Assembly (NCBI RefSeq): GCF_007827275.1
Contig: NZ_VISE01000001.1
Coordinates: 1,550,001 to 1,614,000, forward strand
DNA from: Gillisia sp. Hel_I_86
GTDB lineage: Bacteria > Bacteroidota > Bacteroidia > Flavobacteriales > Flavobacteriaceae
DNA: 64,000 bases
Direction of reading: 5' to 3'
The notes beneath the pieces are model-generated. The model did not search any database. It worked only from the letters and a program-made list of their open reading frames with translations, and was not told where the DNA came from. Positions 38,918 through 46,318 of the stretch are shown piece by piece. Numbering within the stretch: position 1 is the stretch's first letter; each line of letters opens with the position of its first letter. Made by a program: the position numbers and the translations under genes.

Positions 38918-39787
38918 GTGCAGCTTAACTTAAAACCCATACCGCGCGTTAATACGATAGATAAAAACACTTTTTTAAAGGAGTATTTTATTCCGCAGCA
39001 ACCTGTGGTCATGGAGAATTTAAGTGAAGATTGGCCAGCAAGGGAGAATTGGGATTTTGAATACTTTCGAAAAATGGCTGGGAATATTGTGGTTCCGCTA
39101 TATGATGGAAAACCGGCAAAGGGAAATCAGAAAAGCCATATTGTAGCCCAAAAGATGAAGCTGTCCAGATATATAGACATCTTAAAAACTGCACCCACAG
39201 ACTTGAGAATGTTCTTTTTTAACCTACTTAATAATTGCCCAGATCTTATTAAAGATTTTAGGTATCCGGAGCTTGGGGTAAAATTCTTTAAAAAATTGCC
39301 TGTTTTATTTGTTGGAGGGGAAGGAGCAAAGGTCTTGATGCATTACGATATGGATCTTGCCAACAATTTTCATTTCAATTTCGCTGGCACTAAAAAATTT
39401 ATTCTTTACCCGCCTTCAGAAACAAAATATTTATATAAAGTTCCATATTCCATAGTGAGTATGGAGTCTATAGATATGGATAACCCAGATTTCGAAGATT
39501 TTCCATCCTTGGCTAAAGCAAAGGGTTTTGAGGTAACCTTGAATCACGGAGATGCATTGTTTATTCCAAGTAAGTGGTGGCACTTTGTAAAATATGAAAC
39601 TCCTTGCTTATCTTTAACCCTTCGCTCGCTACCAACAAAACCTACAACTATTTTGGAGGTATTGAATAATGTGGTGGTGATTAGAAATTTCGACAATCTA
39701 ATGCGTAAGCTAAAAGGGCAGAAATGGATAGATTATAAAAATAAGCGTGCTGTGGAGAATACGCATAAAAATGCTGGGATTGGATGA
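38918..39787 (+). CDS. Cupin-like (JmjC-type) Fe(II)/2-oxoglutarate oxygenase, copy 1
   Basis: 289-aa protein of the cupin_8/JmjC-like family. N-terminal fold (PQQPVVMENLSEDWPA) and double-stranded beta-helix core with iron-site residues His142 and Asp144 (MHYDMD) and His222 (WWHFVKY); Lys160 in TKKFILYPP is a candidate 2-oxoglutarate contact. GTG start: an in-frame TAA at 38912-38914 forbids an earlier one and the next ATG is inside the fold. Related hydroxylases modify proteins or tRNA, but the target is unknown. It follows bioB by 17 bp and overlaps its paralogue by 4 bp. Confidence 0.85.
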   Translation: MQLNLKPIPRVNTIDKNTFLKEYFIPQQPVVMENLSEDWPARENWDFEYFRKMAGNIVVPLYDGKPAKGNQKSHIVAQKMKLSRYIDILKTAPTDLRMFFFNLLNNCPDLIKDFRYPELGVKFFKKLPVLFVGGEGAKVLMHYDMDLANNFHFNFAGTKKFILYPPSETKYLYKVPYSIVSMESIDMDNPDFEDFPSLAKAKGFEVTLNHGDALFIPSKWWHFVKYETPCLSLTLRSLPTKPTTILEVLNNVVVIRNFDNLMRKLKGQKWIDYKNKRAVENTHKNAGIG

Positions 39788-40665
39788 TGACAGAAAGACT
39801 TCGATTAGTTGAAATACCACGGATTAAAAATATCTCTAAAACAGATTTTGTTGAGAGCTATGTAAAACCGCAAAAACCTGTGGTGATAGAGCATTTAATT
39901 GAAGATTGGCCGGCATACAAAAAATGGTCCTTGGAATATATAGATGAAGTTGCCGGCGAAAAAACGGTGCCTTTGTACGATGACCGGCCAATAAGTCCCG
40001 AGTTCAAATTCAATGAGCCTCATTTAAAGATGAAAATGAGCGAATATATCGCCCTTCTTAAATCGGAACCTACTAATTACAGGATCTTTTTATATCATTT
40101 AATGAGGGAAGTGCCTGCTTTGCAAAAAGACTTTAAGTTTCCCGATATGGGACTGCTATTTTTAAAACAATTGCCCATGTTGTTCTTTGGGGGAGAAAAC
40201 TCCAAGGTGTTTATGCATTACGATATAGATTTTGCCAATATCCTCCATTTCCATTTCCACGGAAAAAAGCAATGTATTCTTTATCCGCCTTCACAGAGCA
40301 AATACCTTTATAAAGTGCCACACGCGTTGATTTCTAGGGAAGACATCGATTTTACAAATCCAGATTTTAAAAAATTCCCGGCTTTAAAAGAAGCCGAAGG
40401 TTATATTACGCAGCTAAACCATGGGGAGACCTTATATATGCCGGAAGGCTATTGGCACCAAATGACCTATTTGACCCCGGGGTTTTCCATGAGCCTTCGC
40501 GCGACTTCCAGAAATATCACCAATTTTTCCAAAGCAGTGTACAATCTAGCTTTTATGCGTTATTTCGATAATTATATGCGGAAGTTGAGGGGGCAGAAAT
40601 GGATTGATTATAAAAATGAACAAGCCCTTATTAAAACCCATAAAAAGAACAATATTAAAGTTTAA
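39784..40665 (+). CDS. Cupin-like (JmjC-type) Fe(II)/2-oxoglutarate oxygenase, copy 2
   Basis: 293-aa paralogue of the preceding protein along its whole length. It keeps the iron triad His145, Asp147 (MHYDID) and His225 (YWHQMTY) and the LYPPSQSKYLYKVP segment. Both end with an almost identical MRKLRGQKWIDYKN motif, so the C-terminal helix is under strong constraint. Coupled to copy 1 by an ATGA overlap, this suggests a hetero-oligomer or two related targets. Its 3' end overlaps recX by 11 bp, tail to tail. Confidence 0.85.
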   Translation: MMTERLRLVEIPRIKNISKTDFVESYVKPQKPVVIEHLIEDWPAYKKWSLEYIDEVAGEKTVPLYDDRPISPEFKFNEPHLKMKMSEYIALLKSEPTNYRIFLYHLMREVPALQKDFKFPDMGLLFLKQLPMLFFGGENSKVFMHYDIDFANILHFHFHGKKQCILYPPSQSKYLYKVPHALISREDIDFTNPDFKKFPALKEAEGYITQLNHGETLYMPEGYWHQMTYLTPGFSMSLRATSRNITNFSKAVYNLAFMRYFDNYMRKLRGQKWIDYKNEQALIKTHKKNNIKV

Positions 40666-41137
40666 GTTGCGCGATCACTTCCAGGATTATGGGGAATTCA
40701 TAGCCTTTTTGGTGTAGGAAAGAAACCAGTTTTTGCTTCTTTTTATAAGGATTGGATTCTTTGATAAGTGGGATTTTTTTCTCGGCCAGTTCGTTTAGCG
40801 TAGAGTAATATTCTGAAAGCTCGATCTCAGAAAATGCGATTTTTATTAGGGGCTCAGAAATTTCCCTTTTTTTTAGTTCCTGCTTGATCTTGATCCTTCC
40901 CCATTTTTTTATTCTGAACCTCCCTCGAACAAAACTTCTGGCAAAACGCTCTTCATTCAGGAAATTCTCCCGCATTAGCTGAATGGTGATTTGCTCGCAA
41001 GCTTCAGGAATCATCCTCATCTCTTTAAGTTTTTCCTGAACTTCCTTTTGAGAGCGATCACGATACGCACAATACTGTATCAGCTTTATTGTGGCTTCTT
41101 GTATGGTGTAGGATTTTTCGGAGGGATCTGAATTCAT
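40655..41137 (-). CDS. recX: RecA regulator RecX
   Basis: 160-aa three-helix-repeat protein that modulates RecA filaments. Seen: LIQYCAYRDRSQKEVQEKL, NEERFARSFVRGRFRIKKWGRIKIKQEL and a third repeat ending KGYEFPIILEVIAQL. Length is normal. It is convergent with the cupin gene (11-bp overlap). recA is not in the window. Upstream sequence (41138-41439) lacks a good promoter but holds an orphan terminator. Confidence 0.93.
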   Translation of the reverse strand: MNSDPSEKSYTIQEATIKLIQYCAYRDRSQKEVQEKLKEMRMIPEACEQITIQLMRENFLNEERFARSFVRGRFRIKKWGRIKIKQELKKREISEPLIKIAFSEIELSEYYSTLNELAEKKIPLIKESNPYKKKQKLVSFLHQKGYEFPIILEVIAQLKL

Positions 41138-41439
41138 GAGATCAAAAATAAGAAATAGGTTTAACTTGGGAAGTTATGAAGTTATGATGTTGTGCTGATG
41201 TGACGTTGTGCTGCTGGGACATTATTAGACTGTTACTCGGTTACTTCATCACTTCATCACTTCGTCCCTTGGTCACTCTTCAAAATTTCATCAACAAAAA
41301 AACCGCTACTCAAATAAATGAATAGCGGTTTAAAATTTTAGTCTAAAACCAACACTTTAATAGAGAGGGGCTAAATTTTGTAAATAACCCAACAAGATTT
41401 TTCCTTATATTACTACTTATTATTTAAGCTATTCGTTCT
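41138..41439. other. Gap between recX and tricorn gene with degenerate tandem phrases and orphan terminator
   Basis: Imperfect tandem phrases (GAAGTTATGATGTTGTGCTGATG; TTACTTCATCACTTCATCACTTCG) fill 41170-41270. Then 41272-41301 is identical to 46244-46273, and a minus-strand-style hairpin follows each. No gene is seen. Confidence 0.6.
41294..41330 (-). terminator. Orphan minus-strand terminator, twin of the rng terminator
   Basis: On the minus strand the stem AACCGCTA / TAGCGGTT (41323-41330 with 41301-41308) is followed by TTTTTTTG, a classical rho-independent terminator. No minus-strand gene ends here: to the right is the plus-strand tricorn gene. The loop and the downstream 30 bp match those of the rng terminator at 46265-46299, while the stem sequence differs. 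Confidence 0.7.
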
Positions 41440-44400
41440 ATGACATCAAAAATACTTTCGCTTTTCTTTCTTTCTTGTTGTTTTTTTGGATTTTGTCCTG
41501 TAGATGTAAATGCTCAGGGTACGAGGCTGTTACGCCAGCCAACCATTAGTGATTTACATATTGCTTTTGTTCATGCCAATGATCTCTGGATCGTTGAGCA
41601 ACGGCAGGGAGAGACCAATCTTGGTAATGCCCGTCGCCTCACTTCAAATGAAGGAGCTGAAACCAATCCGCATTTTTCCGCGGATGGAAAATGGATAGCT
41701 TTTACCGGGGAGTATGATGGAAATGTAGATGTATATATTATTCCGACTGAAGGTGGACAGCCAAAAAGGCTTACCTGGCATCCGGGAAACGACATTGTTA
41801 TGGGTTGGGCCCCTGATGGAAAATCGGTTTTATTTTCTTCCGGAAGGGAAGGGTATCCAACGGCAGTTTCTAAATTATATACTATCGCTACGAATGGGGG
41901 TATGCCATTAGCTCTCAAAGTTCCAAGAGCTGCGAACGGAGAATTGTCTGAAGATGGTAATTTTCTGGCCTATACTCCAATCTCCTTTTGGGATCCTGAA
42001 TGGCGTAACTATCGTGGCGGACAGGCACAGCCAATATGGATCCTGAATTTAAAAAATTACTCACTCAAACAAACTTTACGAACTGATAATGAGAGGCATA
42101 CCGATCCTGTTTGGCTTAGCGGTAAAATATTCTTTCTATCTGAAAGGGATTATGCCAACAATATCTGGTCTTATGATCCTGCTTCCGAAGATGTTAAACA
42201 GATAACTTTTCACAAGCAATTTGATGCTAAAAGCCTTGATGCAGGCGGTGGAAGGATCGTTTATGAACAGGGAGGATATCTTCATTTGCTCGACCCATCC
42301 AACGGAACGAGTGAACAACTTGAAATAAACGTGAACGGAGATTTTAACTGGGCCAGGCCAAGATGGGAAGATGTTGAAACCACGAGGCTTTCCAATTCGT
42401 CCCTAAGTCCAACTGGGCAACGTGCATTATTTGAATACCGCGGGGAGATCTTTACTGTTTCAAAAGAAGAAGGGAACTGGAGAAACATCACCAACTCATC
42501 CGGGGCGGCAGATCGATTTCCTGTCTGGTCTCCTGATGGTTCTAAAATAGCATGGTTTTCTGATGCTTCCGGAGAATATAAGCTTATGATTGGCAACCAA
42601 GAAGGATTAGGAGATATCCGAAGTATAAAGATACCAAATCCAACCTTTTTCTTTAAACCAGAATGGTCTCCAAATGGAAAGTATATTGCATTTACTGATA
42701 CAAATTATAACCTGTGGTATATAAATGTAGAAAGCGAAAAGATCACCAAAGCCGACGTAGAGGGTTATGCTCATCCTAATCGTTCACTTAACCCGGTTTG
42801 GTCTCCAGATAGCCAGTGGATTGCATATGTACGAATCATGGATAATCTGTTCAAATCGGTGAAAGTGCATAATGTTGAAACCGGTAAAAACCATCAACTG
42901 ACCAATTCCATGGCCGATGCCATTTCGCCGGTATGGGATGCAAGTGGGAAGTATCTTTACTTTCTTGCTACTACTAATTACGGGCTCAATACCGGCTGGT
43001 TGGATATGACAAGTTATGAAAGGCCCATAACAAGGAGCCTTTATATGATGGTACTTTCAAAAGATACTCCATCTCCCCTTATGCCCAGGCTTTTTGATGA
43101 AAAGGAGCAAAAGGAAGAGGAGGATAACAAAGCTAAGGAAGAGAAAAAGAAATCTTCGGGCAAAAAGGAACCTGAAAAGAATGTCGCACGTGTAAAAATC
43201 GATTTTGACGGATTGGAAAATCGAATTGAAGTGTTGGGTGCTCCAGATAAAAGTTATACCAATTTGTTATCAGGACCAGAAGGTTATGTATTCTATATGG
43301 AAGACATCCCAAACGAATCTGAATTCTCAATGAGTCGGTATAGCCTGGAAGAGCGGGAATCTATCCCATTCCTTTCTAAAGTAAATGAGGCTTCTGTTTC
43401 CCATGACCGGAAAAATATGCTCTATCGCAATGGCATTAATTGGGGGATTGTCCCCACCTCTAATGGAGCTCCTAAGGAAGAAGACAATAAACTGGTGGTT
43501 TCCAATCTAAGATTGAAAATTGATCCTACAGAAGAATGGAAACAAATATTCAGAGAAGGATGGCGGTATCAAAGAGATTTTTTATATGTGGACAATATTC
43601 ACGGAGCTCCTTGGGATAAAATCCTGGAATGGTATACCCCTTGGGTAGAGCACGTGCACCATAGATCAGATCTCAATTACTTGGTAGATATACTGGGAGG
43701 TGAAGTGTCTGTTGGGCATTCATATACTTCAGGAGGAGATTTTCCAGATATCAAAGAAGTTGCGGTAGGATTGTTGGGAGCAGATTACGCTGTGAGATCG
43801 AACAGATATTATTTCAGCAGGATTTATAACGGTGAAAGCTGGAACCCAGAAGTAAAGGCTCCTTTAGGCCTTTCAGGGCTGAATGTTAACGAAGGGGATT
43901 TTCTTTTAGAGGTAAATGGAAAAGAAGTAAAAGCTTCCCAAAATCTTTATACTTATTTTGAAGGGACCGCAGGAAGACAAACTTATATATTAGTGAATGA
44001 TAAACCTTCGAAAGATGGAGCAAGATTGATCACAGTTGTTCCTGTTGATGATGAATATCAATTGAGAAGTTTTGCCTGGATCGAGGACAACAGAAGGAAA
44101 GTTGATGAAATGTCCAATGGGAAACTGGCGTATGTGTATGTTCCTAATACAGGGCAACAAGGTTATCAGTATTTTAATAGATATTATTTTGCCCAGCAAG
44201 ATAAGCAGGGAGCCATTATAGATGAAAGAAACAACGGCGGAGGTTCTGCCGCAGACTATATTGTGGACGTGCTCGCAAGGGAACTTCATGGATATTTTAA
44301 TAGCAGGGTGGAGGGGAATAAGCCCTTTACGACCCCTATGGCTGGAATTTGGGGGCCAAAAGTGATGATTATTAACGAAAGAGCAGGATCTGGAGGAGAT

Positions 44401-44769
44401 CTGTTACCTTACCTATTTAGAGAGATGGAAATAGGTCCCCTTGTAGGTACTCGTACTTGGGGCGGGCTTGTTGGCACTTGGGACACTCCTGCTTTTGTAG
44501 ATGGAGGGAGAATGGTGGCGCCGCGTGGAGGATTCTTCGATGTGGAAGGGAACTGGGCTATAGAAGGAGAAGGGGTAGCCCCCGATATTGAAGTACAGAT
44601 GACTCCGGCAGATGTTGTTTCGGGAAGAGACCCACAGTTGGAGCGTTCTGTTCAGGAAGCATTAAGACTCCTAAAAAAAACACCTGTAGAGCTGAAAAAA
44701 GAACCTGCCCCTCCTGTAAGATGGAAACGCCCAAAAGGTTGGGAACAGGAAGCAGAAAATGAAAATTAG
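41440..44769 (+). CDS. Tricorn-like S41 family exported protease
   Basis: 1109-aa tricorn-core homologue. Signal peptide SLFFLSCCFFGFCPVDVNAQ, then WD40/PD40 beta-propeller repeats (NPHFSADGKWIAFTGEYDG; FPVWSPDGSKIAWFSD; PVWSPDSQWIAYVR) over about 40-540. A Lys/Glu-rich linker near 555-580 precedes the C1/PDZ/C2 catalytic part. His760-Ser761 in VGHSYTSGGD and the nucleophile Ser984 in NERAGSGGD match tricorn's His and Ser. The closing stretch after PVELKK is short and charged. It probably degrades peptides outside the cytoplasm. It lies alone, flanked by the two terminator copies. Confidence 0.92.
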   Translation: MTSKILSLFFLSCCFFGFCPVDVNAQGTRLLRQPTISDLHIAFVHANDLWIVEQRQGETNLGNARRLTSNEGAETNPHFSADGKWIAFTGEYDGNVDVYIIPTEGGQPKRLTWHPGNDIVMGWAPDGKSVLFSSGREGYPTAVSKLYTIATNGGMPLALKVPRAANGELSEDGNFLAYTPISFWDPEWRNYRGGQAQPIWILNLKNYSLKQTLRTDNERHTDPVWLSGKIFFLSERDYANNIWSYDPASEDVKQITFHKQFDAKSLDAGGGRIVYEQGGYLHLLDPSNGTSEQLEINVNGDFNWARPRWEDVETTRLSNSSLSPTGQRALFEYRGEIFTVSKEEGNWRNITNSSGAADRFPVWSPDGSKIAWFSDASGEYKLMIGNQEGLGDIRSIKIPNPTFFFKPEWSPNGKYIAFTDTNYNLWYINVESEKITKADVEGYAHPNRSLNPVWSPDSQWIAYVRIMDNLFKSVKVHNVETGKNHQLTNSMADAISPVWDASGKYLYFLATTNYGLNTGWLDMTSYERPITRSLYMMVLSKDTPSPLMPRLFDEKEQKEEEDNKAKEEKKKSSGKKEPEKNVARVKIDFDGLENRIEVLGAPDKSYTNLLSGPEGYVFYMEDIPNESEFSMSRYSLEERESIPFLSKVNEASVSHDRKNMLYRNGINWGIVPTSNGAPKEEDNKLVVSNLRLKIDPTEEWKQIFREGWRYQRDFLYVDNIHGAPWDKILEWYTPWVEHVHHRSDLNYLVDILGGEVSVGHSYTSGGDFPDIKEVAVGLLGADYAVRSNRYYFSRIYNGESWNPEVKAPLGLSGLNVNEGDFLLEVNGKEVKASQNLYTYFEGTAGRQTYILVNDKPSKDGARLITVVPVDDEYQLRSFAWIEDNRRKVDEMSNGKLAYVYVPNTGQQGYQYFNRYYFAQQDKQGAIIDERNNGGGSAADYIVDVLARELHGYFNSRVEGNKPFTTPMAGIWGPKVMIINERAGSGGDLLPYLFREMEIGPLVGTRTWGGLVGTWDTPAFVDGGRMVAPRGGFFDVEGNWAIEGEGVAPDIEVQMTPADVVSGRDPQLERSVQEALRLLKKTPVELKKEPAPPVRWKRPKGWEQEAENEN

Positions 44770-45306
44770 GCTAAAGCTGGAGATCTCTCGGGTTGTTTAA
44801 TGGGCCGTATTTAGATTAGGTAATGAGTGAAGGGATAGGTTATAAGATTACTTATAAGGAAATAAGGTCTTTTGTTAACGGGATAATGAAGGTGAAAAGG
44901 ACTTTTTAAAACCTATTATAAACAAGATAAAAAACCATCTCGTCAAACATATTTGGTTTTTGCCAGCGTACAAAAGCGGTGTTAAAAAACAAATAGAGCT
45001 GAGCCTTTAACACTGCCACTCAAACTTAAGATGAATTTAATCCCTCATTGAGGGTTTAATTCCCCGAGGCTTGCCTCGAATTTTTAAAAATATTTTTCAA
45101 TGCATCCCTCGTGGGCTTGCCCCGAGGTTCTTGATTGTTTATCTAGCAAGGTGTTAAAAATAGTTTTTGCGCAACGGTCTCGTTTAACGCAAGTGGCGTG
45201 GAATGGGGACGCTTTCTTGTCGGCTTTGTTCTTTTTTATTTGGTCTCTAAAATAACATTTTTCACCAGGATACCCGCTATTTGCTGTTACGATGTTGTGT
45301 GCAGCT
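44770..45306. repeat. Gene-free gap with TTAATCCCTCAT repeat, copy B
   Basis: Bases 45037-45139 are copy B of the repeat also found at 20865-20967 (a GAGGCTTGCCTCGAATTTTT block, ending GAGGTTCTTGATTG). GTGTTAAA near 44978 and TTTAACAC near 45006 form a small inverted pair. GCGCAACGGTCTCGTTTAACGC follows at about 45170. TTGTGTGC at 45295-45302 is the left flank of the parDE cassette. No supported gene. Confidence 0.6.
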
Positions 45307-45606
45307 CTATTCCTCTATCCTTCTCTTCAAGTCCATTCTTTCGTGTAAAATTCTAGTTATTTCTACATAATTTTCGCTCAAAGTTCTGTAGAAAATTATA
45401 TGTCGATTTGCTTTCATTCCGACAAGTCGCTTTGATATTCCTTCGTAATTTCTTCCTAAATTTGAATTTTCAGCAATTTCTTGAAAATTGATAATTAATT
45501 CATCGTAATATTTGTCAGCTTGTCTTTCCGACCAAATCTCAAATGTATAATTCCAAATCTTAGATAAATCCTCAACAGCTTTGTATGTCAACTTATATTC
45601 AGCCAT
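45307..45606 (-). CDS. parE: ParE/RelE superfamily toxin
   Basis: 99-aa toxin of the ParE-like plasmid-stabilisation fold: YKLTYKAVEDLSKIWNYTFE at the N-terminus, then GRNYEGISKRLVGMKANRHIIFYR with the conserved basic and aromatic residues, and EITRILHERMD. ParE proteins poison gyrase and RelE relatives cut mRNA; the sequence fits ParE better. It overlaps parD by 8 bp downstream of it, the usual antitoxin-first order. Confidence 0.92.
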   Translation of the reverse strand: MAEYKLTYKAVEDLSKIWNYTFEIWSERQADKYYDELIINFQEIAENSNLGRNYEGISKRLVGMKANRHIIFYRTLSENYVEITRILHERMDLKRRIEE

Positions 45607-45850
45607 TCGAGTGTTTTTTCGCCTTTAATGATTGAAGATGCTTTTTTGGGTCAAAATCGGGAGCTATTCCGCTATCTATTCCTTCTTGAATAGCATTTTT
45701 TAAAGCAATTACTTTACTTTCTTCTTCTTCTAAAAGCCTTAATCCTGCTCGAATAACTTCGCTAACGTTTTTAAATCTACCTTCATTTATGCTACTTTGC
45801 ACGAATTGGTCAAAATAATTTCCGAGTGATATTGATGTGTTTTTGTTCAT
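45599..45850 (-). CDS. parD: ParD-like antitoxin
   Basis: 83-aa antitoxin: an N-terminal ribbon-helix-helix (NTSISLGNYFDQFVQSSINEGRFKNVSEVIRAGLRLLEEEE) followed by a flexible C-terminal part that would wrap the toxin (GIAPDFDPKKHLQSL). The frame extends to 45916, but a perfect promoter (TATATTTG, -7) sits inside that extension, so the ATG at 45850 is the start. The protein probably represses its own promoter. Confidence 0.93.
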   Translation of the reverse strand: MNKNTSISLGNYFDQFVQSSINEGRFKNVSEVIRAGLRLLEEEESKVIALKNAIQEGIDSGIAPDFDPKKHLQSLKAKKHSNG

Positions 45851-45867
45851 TTTAAAACTATTTGCTT

Positions 45868-45898
45868 CAAATATACCAAAAATAGGTATTTTAGCAAA
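45868..45898 (-). promoter_or_regulatory. parDE promoter
   Basis: On the minus strand TTTG (45895-45898) is followed after exactly 19 bp by TATATTTG (45868-45875), a full match to the Bacteroidota TTTG-N19-TAnnTTTG consensus. The leader to the parD ATG is only about 10 nt. An AATACC / GGTATT inverted pair overlapping the spacer is a possible ParD operator. Confidence 0.8.
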
Positions 45899-45974
45899 AT
45901 TTTTCTGGAATTGCACACAATTCCTTATATGGTGAAGTATTTCTGAAATACACTCGGCTTTATAATATGAAAAT

Positions 45975-46199
45975 CTAATTTACTTTGATCGCGCTAAGGT
46001 CAAGCTTATTAAGCTGTTTTACCCAATCTGATCTGTCAAGATTATAAACCTTAGTGGCTAAAAGATATTTTTCAACAGAAGTTTCAATTGGTTGGTACGC
46101 ATCGAGAAGTAATGTGTTTACATCCATAATAGTTCCACGTTGTAAACCTCCATCGGCAAATATTCTATAAGCAACGCCTTCATATTTATAGGCTGGCAT
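45975..46199 (-). CDS. Unrecognised 74-aa protein or 3' gene fragment
   Basis: Soluble-looking 74 aa (MPAYKYEGVAYRIFADGG...IKVN), with no motif I recognise. The even composition and the way it begins in mid-domain style suggest either a small protein or the C-terminal remnant of a larger one. It lies between parDE and the rng terminator, inside the segment bracketed by the two terminator copies. No promoter consensus is seen upstream. Confidence 0.45.
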   Translation of the reverse strand: MPAYKYEGVAYRIFADGGLQRGTIMDVNTLLLDAYQPIETSVEKYLLATKVYNLDRSDWVKQLNKLDLSAIKVN

Positions 46200-46264
46200 G
46201 TTTCTTATGATCTTTTGAATATTTTGGCCTACTTCATCAATTCGTCACTCTTCAAAATTTCATC

Positions 46265-46299
46265 AACAAAAAACGCCTCCCAAATGAATGAAAGGCGTT
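46265..46299 (-). terminator. Rho-independent terminator of rng
   Basis: On the minus strand AACGCCT (46293-46299) pairs with AGGCGTT (46272-46278), followed by TTTTTTG. It lies 20 bp after the rng stop. Its loop and downstream 30 bp are shared with 41272-41330. Confidence 0.85.
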
Positions 46300-46318
46300 G
46301 GTTTTAAGAATAATAAGT

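Noticed and set aside
41144-41151. CAAAAATA as the -7 box of recX on the minus strand
   Set aside because: Only 7 bp from the start codon and no -33 box at 19 bp, so it would leave essentially no leader.
44823-44909. A 28-codon ORF starting MSEGIGYKITYKE downstream of the tricorn gene
   Set aside because: No overlap with a neighbour, no promoter, no recognisable pattern, and it lies in a repeat-rich gap. Nothing supports translation.
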